DNA from: Crossiella cryophila
GTDB lineage: Bacteria > Actinomycetota > Actinomycetes > Mycobacteriales > Pseudonocardiaceae
Reading direction: 5' to 3'
Length of the DNA: 64,000 nucleotides
Assembly: GCF_014204915.1 (NCBI RefSeq)
Contig: NZ_JACHMH010000001.1
Location: 5,047,501-5,111,500 of the forward strand
This document shows positions 58,801 to 64,000 of the stretch, piece after piece (position 1 is the stretch's first letter; every line of letters begins with the position of its first letter). The notes beneath the pieces are model-generated. The model was not told where the DNA came from, did not search any database, and worked only from the letters and a program-made list of their open reading frames with translations. Made by a program: the position numbers and the translations under genes.

Positions 58801-61800
58801 GATGATGATGGCGATGCGGCACGGGGTGTTGCCGGGGACGCTGCACCTGGAACGGCCGAGTCCGCACGTGGACTGGGCCGGCGGGTCGGTGGAACTCGCG
58901 GGGGAGTCGGTGAGCTGGCCGGAGACGGGGCGGCCGCGGCGGGCGGGGATCTCCTCGTTCGGGATCAGTGGCACCAACGCGCACGTGATCCTGGAAGAGC
59001 CCGCACCGGAACTCGCCCCGGCCCCCGCGCCCCGGCTCGGGTCGGACACCGCGGCACAGCCCGCGGCCACGCCCACGACCGTGCCGGAACTCGCGGCACT
59101 GCCCGTGTCTGGCTCCGGACCGGTGCCCGCGTCCCGGCCCGTGCCGGACCCCGCGCCTGCGCCCGACCCTGAGTCCCAGCCCCGACTCCTGCCCTGGCTC
59201 ATCTCCGCGGCCACCCCCCAAGCCCTGCCCCGCCAGGCCCAAGCCCTCCTCACCCACCCCGCCACCCCCCTCGACATCGCCCACTCCCTCGCCACCACCC
59301 GCACCCACCTCCCCGCCCGAGCCGTCTACCTCGGCCGCACCAAACCCGAACTGCACCAGGCCATCAGCACCGCCACCGCCATCACCGGCGAGGTCCATGA
59401 CGGCCCCACCGCCTTCCTCTTCCCCGGCCAGGGCGCCCAATTCCCCGCCATGGCCGCCGACCTCCACCGCGAGGAACCCCGCTTCGCCGCGGCCTTCGAC
59501 GCCGTCGCCGCCGAACTGGACCAGCACCTCGACCGCCCCCTGGCCGACCTCACCTTCACCGGCGAACTCACCCGCACCGACCACACCCAGGCCGCGGTCT
59601 TCGCGGTGGAAGTGGCGCTGTACCGGCTGATCACCGCGTTCGGCGTGGTCCCGGACGCGCTCGCCGGGCACTCGGTCGGCGAGATCGCCGCCGCGCACGT
59701 CGCCGGAGTCCTGTCCCTCCCGGATGCCTGCACGCTGATCGCCGCCCGCGGTCGCCTGATGCACGAGCTGGACCGCGACGGTGCGATGGTCGCCATCCGC
59801 GCCACCGAGGCCGAGGCCCGGGAACTGTTGCGCGGACATGAAGACCAGGTCGCCATCGCCGCCATCAACGGCCCGAACTCGGTGGTCCTCTCCGGTACCG
59901 CCGACCTCGTCCTGGAACTGGCCGCGCGCACCCCGCACGCCCGCAGACTGGATGTGGCGCAAGCCTTCCACTCCCCGCACATGGAGCCGATGCTCGCGCC
60001 GTTCCGGGAAGTCCTTGCCAGGCTGGAATTCCACGAGCCTGCCATCCCGGTGATCTCCTCGGTCACCGGCCGCCCCGTCACCGGGACGGACCTGCGCACC
60101 CCGGAATACTGGGTCCGGCACGCGCGGCATCCGGTTCGGTTCCACGACTGCCTCGGCGCGCTGGCCGCCGGGACCTACTTGGAAATCGGGCCGGGCAACA
60201 CGCTCAGCGCACTCGGCCAGGAAAGCCGGCCCGACGCGGAGTTCCTGCCGGTGCTGCCCAAGGGGCGTCCCGGCGTGGAGTCGGTGCTCCGGGCGCTCGC
60301 CGGTGCGCACACCCGTGGGGTCACCGTGGATTGGGCTGCCTGGTGTGTCGGCGGTCGGCGGGTGACGTTGCCGGGTTACCAGTTCAGCCGGGAGCGGTAC
60401 TGGCTGCCGGTCCGCGCCGCGCAGCCGTCCCGGGATCCGCTGCTGCATGTGGTCGAGTGGTCGGCGGCGACGCCGAAGCACCTGCCGCTGACCGGTCCCT
60501 GGCTGGTCGTCGCGCCGCCGGGGGAGCAGTTCGACGAGATCATCGACGCGGTGGCACGCTCGCTTCAAACCACAGAGGTGTTGCGGTTCAACGGAACCGA
60601 GGCGCTCCCACCCAGTGCCGGGATCGTGTCCCTGCTCGCGCTGGACCCGGTGATCGGCGAGGCGAGCGTCCCGCGTGCGGTCACCGCCACCCTCGCCCTG
60701 CTCCAGTCCGCACCCGAGGGCACCCCGGTGTGGGCGCTTACCCAGGGCGCGATCCGGGCCCGCACGGGTGACACCGTGCCGCGGCCGGAACAGGCCGGGG
60801 TCTGGGGCTTGGGACGGGTGGCCGCGCTGGAGTCGCCCGGCCGCTGGGGTGGGCTGATTGACCTGCCCGAGCAGCCGACCGAGGCCGACTGGCTCGCCTT
60901 CCGCGCGGCACTCGGCGGCGAGGACCAGACCGCGATCCGCGACGGCCGCGGGTACGTGCGCCGACTCGCCACCGTGCCCGCCGGGCCCAGCGTGGTGCCG
61001 GAGACCACCGGAACCGTCCTGATCACCGGCGGACTCGGCGGACTTGGTGGGCACGTGGCCCGCCTGCTCGCCACCCGGGGCGCCCGCCGTCTGCTCCTGG
61101 TCGGACGGCAGGGACCGGATTCCCCTGGTGCGCAGGACCTGCACGCCGAACTCACCGCCACCGGCGCCGAGGTCACCATCGCCGCCTGCGACATCACCAA
61201 CCGCGACGCCCTGGCCGACCTGCTCGCCGACCACAAGCTCTCCGGCGTCGTGCACACGGCCGGAGTCCTGGATGACGGCGTGCTGGAGTCCTTGTCGCCC
61301 AACCGGTTCGACACCGTGTTCACGGCCAAGGTGGGCGGCGCCCGGCACCTGCACGACCTCACCCGCGATCACCCACTGGACTTCTTCGTGCTGTGTTCCT
61401 CCCTCGCCAGCACGGTCGGCTCACCCGGCCAGGGCAACTACAGTGCCGCCAACGCGGTGCTGGAAGCCCTTGCCCACCAACGACGTTCACTCGGCCTGCC
61501 GGCCACCTGCCTGGCCTGGGGCCCGTGGGCGGACACCGGCATGGCCACCACCGAACTCGAAACCGCCTGGCGGACAAGGGGAATCACCCCGATGCCCGCG
61601 GCGGCCGCACTCGACGCCCTCGGTCGCGCACTGGCCGGTGGCGGTCCGGAATACGCGATCGCCGAGGTCGACTGGTCCCGGTTCGCCGCCACCCACAACG
61701 CGATCCGCCCGAGCCACCTGTGCGACAACCTGCCCGGCGTGCAACCGGACGACCACCCCGCACCCCCGGCCCCGGTACGCCTGGACGACGTGCCCGCCGA

Positions 61801-62278
61801 GGAACGCGAGAACTACCTGACCCAGGTGGTGATCTCGCACGTGGCCGCCGTGTCCGGCCACCCCGCGAACGAGATCCCGCCGGGCCGGTCCTTCCGCGAA
61901 CTCGGCCTGGATTCGCTGGCCGGAGTGCAGTTGCGCAACCGGATCAGCACCGCGACCGGGGCCCCGCTGACCGCCACCGTGGTCTACGAGCACCCCACCC
62001 CGGTCGCGCTGGCCCGGCACCTGATCGAGGCGCTGGGTGGCGGGGTGCGGGATGCGGTCCAGACCACCATGAACCGGTTGCGGGAACTGGAAACGGCGCT
62101 GTCGGAACTGCGGCCGGGCGCGGTGGGCCGGGGTGAGGCGATCACCAGCACGCTGGAACGGATCCTGCGGTCCTGGCAGTCCAGGGAACGCGACGAGACA
62201 GCCAAGCCGGACCTGGACAGCGCCACCGATGACGAGATCTTCGACCTGATTGACGGCGTGCTCGCCGAAGACCGATGA
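52880..62278 (+). CDS. Bimodular type I polyketide synthase (KS-AT-DH-KR-ACP-KS-AT-KR-ACP)
   Basis: 3132 residues from GTG 52880. Module 1: KS (3-430; Cys175, His310, His348), AT (527-830; GHSQG Ser615, YASH 715-718, predicting methylmalonyl-CoA), DH (885-1150; HxxxGxxxxP at His913, DAALH at Asp1066, intact), KR (1277-1470; LDD at 1361, B-type; Tyr1418), ACP (GFDSL, Ser1569). Module 2: KS (1624-2040; Cys1789, His1924, His1962), AT (2179-2460; GHSVG Ser2265, QAFH 2361-2364, predicting malonyl-CoA), KR (2708-2900; LDD at 2797, Tyr2854), ACP (GLDSL, Ser3012). A C-terminal docking domain (3060-3132, ends DDEIFDLIDGVLAEDR) follows. KS1 lies at the very N-terminus with no loading or docking domain. 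No ER or TE. Predicted output: 2-methyl-enoyl unit, then a beta-hydroxy unit. Confidence 0.95.
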   Translation: MREPIAIVGMACRYPGGVTTPEGLWQAAISAADLIGEMPADRGWDLDSLYDPDPDRPGRSYTRHGGFLDRAGDFDAAFFGMSPREALTTDPQQRLLLTAAWEALEDAGIAATSIRGSRTAVFTGVMMHDYAPRVHTVPDGLEGHLITGNTASVASGRLAYVLGLHGPALTVDTGCSSSLVTLHLAAESLHRGESDLALAGGVTVMATPEMFVEFSRLRGLAPDGRCKPFSAAADGTAWSEGCGLLVLERLSDAVRNGHRVHAIVRGSAVNSDGASNGLSAPSGPAQELVVRQALAVAGLSTSDIDAVEAHGTGTTLGDPIEAQALLNTYGQDRAHPLLLGSIKSNTGHTQAAAGVAGVIKMVHAMRHGTLPKILHFTEPSPHVDWAGGAVRPLAEHTPWPETGRPRRAGISSFGISGTNAHVLLEQAPDRPVGRDAETGVLPLLLSATSLTALRAQAARLRAHLDNTEAALADVGFTLATGRARFEHRAAVVAADPDTLRAGLDALATGQPAPELVTGTAQRDVRPVLVFPGQGTQWTGMALDLLAASPVFVERLAACQQALSPFVDWQLTEVLADETALSTVDIVQPATWAVMVSLAALWQAHGVDPVAVVGHSQGEIAAATVAGALSLEDGARVVALRAKAIRALSGLGGMASVGLSRELTEQRIQPWAGALCVAAVNGPEATVVSGDPQALNELSVVLEAEGVRFRLLPVDYASHSPQVDLLRAELHTLLAPIRPRTSDIPFHSTVTGELIDTAGLDADYWFTNLRRTVEFETAVRGLITKGQHAFLECSTHPVLTVGLRQLLDEHTEDGVTLGTLRREEGGLHRFLLAAAEAQANGIDLRLDRAFPGGRLTGLPTYPFQPERFWLLPTAAASATAEHPLLTTAVVLAGGDGLVCTGTLSQRAHPWLADHAVNGTVLLPGAAFAELALHAGELIGAPRLDDLVVQRPLLVPTTATIELQVTVDAAGALAIYSRPARDEPWTQHATGALGHGTPEPTDRSAWPPPGAQEINLDGAYQRLADRGYEYGPVFQGLQRAWQDGETRYAEVTLPTEPGRYGLHPALLDAALHPLLLGADQNLRLPFGWDGVSLHATGASTVRVTLTPSGPDAYRVTITDPTGAPVAQLDSVSLRPVRTDLLGGDRTLFHLDWIPVPHRTARTGNTEVLHATGAHQVLAALRDWLAKDQDGVLLVVTNRAVATSPTEDVTDLDAAPVWGLVRTAQSEHPGRFALADLDDPDQLDAAIACDEPQIAVRAGQLLTPRLSRGTEPGQPVHLDPDGTVLITGGTGTLGRALARHLVTNHGVRHLILTGRRAAEAPDLPGAKVRVIPCDVANTEALAALLADIPAAHPLTAVIHAAGVLDDSTVDALTPEQLDTVSRPKIEGARNLHRLTSHLPLTAFVLFSSVAGIIGTRGQANYAAANSYLDALAAHRRAHGLPATSMAWGLWAQESGMTGHLSDTDHARLSRSRLRPIAQEHGLALFDAALAGPALSVPARFDLTDRESGDRLPILAGLLAPRRRAAARTQPVTFVPGDERAVLDLVLSTVSTVLGNDSKINPERAFRDLGFDSLSGLELRNRLSAATGLRLPATAVFDHPTPAQLAAHLRGTATTPAPIAAPVAPEDDPIVLVGAGCRFPGGVSTVDELWTLLAEGRDVITDFPTDRGWDVESRYTNDSVRRGGFLADAAEFDPAFFGIPPREALVMDPQQRILLEVAWHALESAGIDPATLRGSRTAVFTGTMGSDYAHREHEIPADLSGQVSIDNASSVASGRLAYFFGFEGPAITLDTACSSALVAMHLAARALRDGECTLALAGGVTVMTTPTLFVEFSKVYALAPDGHCKPFAAAANGTAWSEGAGLVVLERLSDARRNGHQILAILRGSAINSDGASNGLTAPNGAAQRRVIQAALSAAGLRPSEVDAVEAHGTGTTLGDPIEAQALLATYGQDRDRPVLIGSAKSNLGHTQAAAGVAGVLKMMMAMRHGVLPGTLHLERPSPHVDWAGGSVELAGESVSWPETGRPRRAGISSFGISGTNAHVILEEPAPELAPAPAPRLGSDTAAQPAATPTTVPELAALPVSGSGPVPASRPVPDPAPAPDPESQPRLLPWLISAATPQALPRQAQALLTHPATPLDIAHSLATTRTHLPARAVYLGRTKPELHQAISTATAITGEVHDGPTAFLFPGQGAQFPAMAADLHREEPRFAAAFDAVAAELDQHLDRPLADLTFTGELTRTDHTQAAVFAVEVALYRLITAFGVVPDALAGHSVGEIAAAHVAGVLSLPDACTLIAARGRLMHELDRDGAMVAIRATEAEARELLRGHEDQVAIAAINGPNSVVLSGTADLVLELAARTPHARRLDVAQAFHSPHMEPMLAPFREVLARLEFHEPAIPVISSVTGRPVTGTDLRTPEYWVRHARHPVRFHDCLGALAAGTYLEIGPGNTLSALGQESRPDAEFLPVLPKGRPGVESVLRALAGAHTRGVTVDWAAWCVGGRRVTLPGYQFSRERYWLPVRAAQPSRDPLLHVVEWSAATPKHLPLTGPWLVVAPPGEQFDEIIDAVARSLQTTEVLRFNGTEALPPSAGIVSLLALDPVIGEASVPRAVTATLALLQSAPEGTPVWALTQGAIRARTGDTVPRPEQAGVWGLGRVAALESPGRWGGLIDLPEQPTEADWLAFRAALGGEDQTAIRDGRGYVRRLATVPAGPSVVPETTGTVLITGGLGGLGGHVARLLATRGARRLLLVGRQGPDSPGAQDLHAELTATGAEVTIAACDITNRDALADLLADHKLSGVVHTAGVLDDGVLESLSPNRFDTVFTAKVGGARHLHDLTRDHPLDFFVLCSSLASTVGSPGQGNYSAANAVLEALAHQRRSLGLPATCLAWGPWADTGMATTELETAWRTRGITPMPAAAALDALGRALAGGGPEYAIAEVDWSRFAATHNAIRPSHLCDNLPGVQPDDHPAPPAPVRLDDVPAEERENYLTQVVISHVAAVSGHPANEIPPGRSFRELGLDSLAGVQLRNRISTATGAPLTATVVYEHPTPVALARHLIEALGGGVRDAVQTTMNRLRELETALSELRPGAVGRGEAITSTLERILRSWQSRERDETAKPDLDSATDDEIFDLIDGVLAEDR

Positions 62279-63555
62279 CCAAGGGAGCCAAGACGATGAC
62301 CCTCGCCGGGGAACGGGTCGCGAGCCGCGACAACCCGCTGTACGCCCTGCTGGAGGCGGAAACCCTCGCCGATCCCTATCCGATGCTGGCCAAGTGGCGG
62401 GAGATGGGGCCGATCGAGACCGAGGACGGGTCGCTGATCATCAGCGATTACGCCACCTGCATGGCGATCCTGCGTGATCACGCCGCCATGGGCAACGACA
62501 CCCTCGCCTCGCCCGCGATGCAGCGGGTCTTCCCGGAGGCCACCGAGGAGCCGGTGCTCAACTCGATCTTCTTCCTGGACGACCCGGCGCACGGCAGGCA
62601 GCGCAGGCTGGTCACCAAGGCGTTCACGCCGCGGATCACCGCCAGGTACGAGCCCTGGATCCGGGAGATCGTGGACTCGCTGTTCGCCAAGTTCATCGCC
62701 AATGGCGAGTTCGACGGCGTGGAGGACCTGGCCACCGGGCTTTCCCTTGGTGTGATCGCGAAACTGCTCGACATCCCGGCCGAGGACATCCCGCAGCTGC
62801 GCGAGTGGTCCAGTGACATGGCGCTGTCCACCGAACTCCCCACCCTGGTCGCCAGTTTCCACAACGCCGAGACCTTCACCAGGGACGAGCTGATCCGGCT
62901 CACCCAGACCACCACCACGGTGCACGCCTACTTCGCCGACCTCATCTTCAAGCGGCGCAAGAACCTCGGCGAGGACCTGATCTCCAGCCTGATCCGCACC
63001 GAGCACGACGGCCGCAAGCTCAGCCGCCGCGAGGTCACCAACACCGTGGCCACCGTGTTCATCGCCGCGCACGAGTCCACCACCAACCTGATCACCAACG
63101 GCCTGCTCGCGCTGTCCCGGTTCCCGGACCAGCTCGCCCAGCTGCGCCAGGACCCGTCGCTCGCGATGTCCACTGTGGACGAGGTGCTGCGTTATGACTG
63201 CCCGATCCTGCTGATCGGCCGGGTCGCGCTGGAAGGCAAGCAGGTCAACGGGATCGACATCGACAAGGACACCATCGTCACCCTGGTGATCGGCTCGGGC
63301 AACCGGGACGAGCGCGAGTTCCCGCAGGCCGATGAGTTCCGGATCCAGCGGCAGAGCAAGAGCATGGGCCTGGCCTTCGGCGTCGGCGCGCACTACTGCC
63401 TCGGCAACAGCCTGGCCAAGCTGGAGGCCGAGATCGTCTTCCGCACGGTCGCCGAACGCCTGCCGGACTTCCACGTGCACGAGGACTCGCTGAGCTACCG
63501 CAGGCACGTGGTGGTGCGCGGTCTCGACACCCAGCGCATCACCTTCAAAGCCTGA
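62275..63555 (+). CDS. Cytochrome P450 in the PKS cluster
   Basis: 426 residues if started at ATG 62275 (ATGA overlap with the PKS stop); ATG 62296 behind AAGGGAG is an alternative. All P450 signatures are present: I-helix AAHESTT near 263-269, ExxR in DEVLRYD near 303, and the heme loop FGVGAHYCLGN with Cys375. The oxygen-activation Thr pair is retained. Its place between two consecutive PKS genes and its translational coupling make polyketide tailoring (hydroxylation or epoxidation) the likely role. Substrate unknown. Confidence 0.93.
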   Translation: MTKGAKTMTLAGERVASRDNPLYALLEAETLADPYPMLAKWREMGPIETEDGSLIISDYATCMAILRDHAAMGNDTLASPAMQRVFPEATEEPVLNSIFFLDDPAHGRQRRLVTKAFTPRITARYEPWIREIVDSLFAKFIANGEFDGVEDLATGLSLGVIAKLLDIPAEDIPQLREWSSDMALSTELPTLVASFHNAETFTRDELIRLTQTTTTVHAYFADLIFKRRKNLGEDLISSLIRTEHDGRKLSRREVTNTVATVFIAAHESTTNLITNGLLALSRFPDQLAQLRQDPSLAMSTVDEVLRYDCPILLIGRVALEGKQVNGIDIDKDTIVTLVIGSGNRDEREFPQADEFRIQRQSKSMGLAFGVGAHYCLGNSLAKLEAEIVFRTVAERLPDFHVHEDSLSYRRHVVVRGLDTQRITFKA

Positions 63556-63588
63556 CCCTGCCTGCCAAACCCGCCACGAGGTGATCCG

Positions 63589-64000
63589 ATGTCCAGCGAC
63601 GAAGCCAAGATCCGCCAGTACCTGAAGAAGGTCACCGCGGACCTGCTCGCCACCAGGGAACGACTGCGCGAGGCCGAGCAGCAGCACGACGAGCCGATCG
63701 CGGTGGTCGGCATGTCCTGCCGCCTGCCCGGCGGTGTGGCCTCCCCGGCCCAGCTGTGGGATCTCGTCGACGGCGGGGTGGACGCGATCTCGCCGTTCCC
63801 GCGGGACCGGCACTGGCCGATCGAGGACCTCTACGATCCGGACCCGAACTCCCAGCAGGCCCGCCGGACCTACGTGCGCGAGGGCGGATTCCTCGACGGG
63901 GCAGGCGAATTCGACCCGGCCTTCTTCGGCATCTCACCGCGTGAGGCGCTGGTGATGGACCCGCAGCAGCGGCTGATGCTGGAACTGGCCTGGGAGGCGT
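63589..64000 (+). CDS. Type I polyketide synthase, N-terminal part (runs off window)
   Basis: 137 residues visible from ATG 63589, behind CACGAGG. Residues 1-33 are an N-terminal docking coiled coil ([20 protein letters not shown]), the usual partner of C-terminal docking domains such as that of the preceding PKS. The KS starts at about 36 ([15 protein letters not shown]) and continues to the edge ([19 protein letters not shown]). It should carry the next extension module. The gene is co-directional with the P450, 33 bp downstream. Confidence 0.93.
   Translation, partial: MSSDEAKIRQYLKKVTADLLATRERLREAEQQHDEPIAVVGMSCRLPGGVASPAQLWDLVDGGVDAISPFPRDRHWPIEDLYDPDPNSQQARRTYVREGGFLDGAGEFDPAFFGISPREALVMDPQQRLMLELAWEA

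Noticed and set aside
57692-61372. Minus-strand frame of over 1200 codons within the PKS gene
   Set aside because: Antisense shadow of KS2-AT2-KR2; composition is Gly/Arg/Val repeats typical of reverse-frame GC-rich DNA.

Overview
The window is very GC-rich, with strongly G/C-biased third codon positions, many GTG starts, 4-nt ATGA/GTGA gene overlaps and several apparently leaderless promoters. With a mycothiol-type DinB protein, a FolP2-like dihydropteroate synthase homologue, MocR/TetR/MerR/BlaI regulators and a modular type I polyketide synthase (PKS), this points to a filamentous actinomycete, most likely Pseudonocardiales. That assignment is inference; no rRNA, tRNA, integrase, transposase or CRISPR array is visible.

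Layout. 1-6.9 kb: a truncated secreted protein, a dTDP-sugar epimerase, single metabolic genes and an AhpD-like/MocR gene pair with a visible operator. 6.9-7.8 kb: a non-coding stretch between convergent genes with three consecutive nested palindromes followed by a tract of 22-bp repeats; the repeats recur at 1.08-1.2 kb and 19.2 kb. 7.8-22.8 kb: mixed metabolic genes (cyclase, two paralogous nitroreductases, GH43-like protein, flavin enzymes, glycosyltransferase, membrane GGDEF protein, FolP2-like protein, FGGY kinase) and an ImmA/IrrE-membrane protein pair.

22.8-28.2 kb: a four-gene translationally coupled minus-strand operon (two unrecognised proteins, a TPR protein, a CHAT caspase-like protease with intact His/Cys), which looks like a biological-conflict cassette. 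28.3-30.7 kb: an envelope-protein operon closed by a strong terminator. 30.8-35.7 kb: MerR, beta-lactamase-fold, TetR, methyltransferase and SnoaL-like genes with readable operators and leaderless promoters. 35.7-39.4 kb: NlpC/P60 hydrolase divergent from a BlaI/M56 pair, a degenerate region and a triad-less alpha/beta hydrolase.

39.5-50.1 kb: a trypsin-nSTAND1-transmembrane-propeller protein, a 1892-residue secreted protein (long hydrophobic stretch between helical regions, six Asp boxes, five exact 94-residue repeats) and a secreted ricin-type lectin. This is the most unusual protein set in the window.

50.3-64 kb: a DinB-like protein, a TetR-SDR operon, then the start of a PKS cluster: a bimodular PKS (KS-AT-DH-KR-ACP / KS-AT-KR-ACP), a cytochrome P450 and the start of the next PKS gene, which runs off the window. 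The first PKS has a C-terminal docking domain but neither a loading module nor an N-terminal docking domain.
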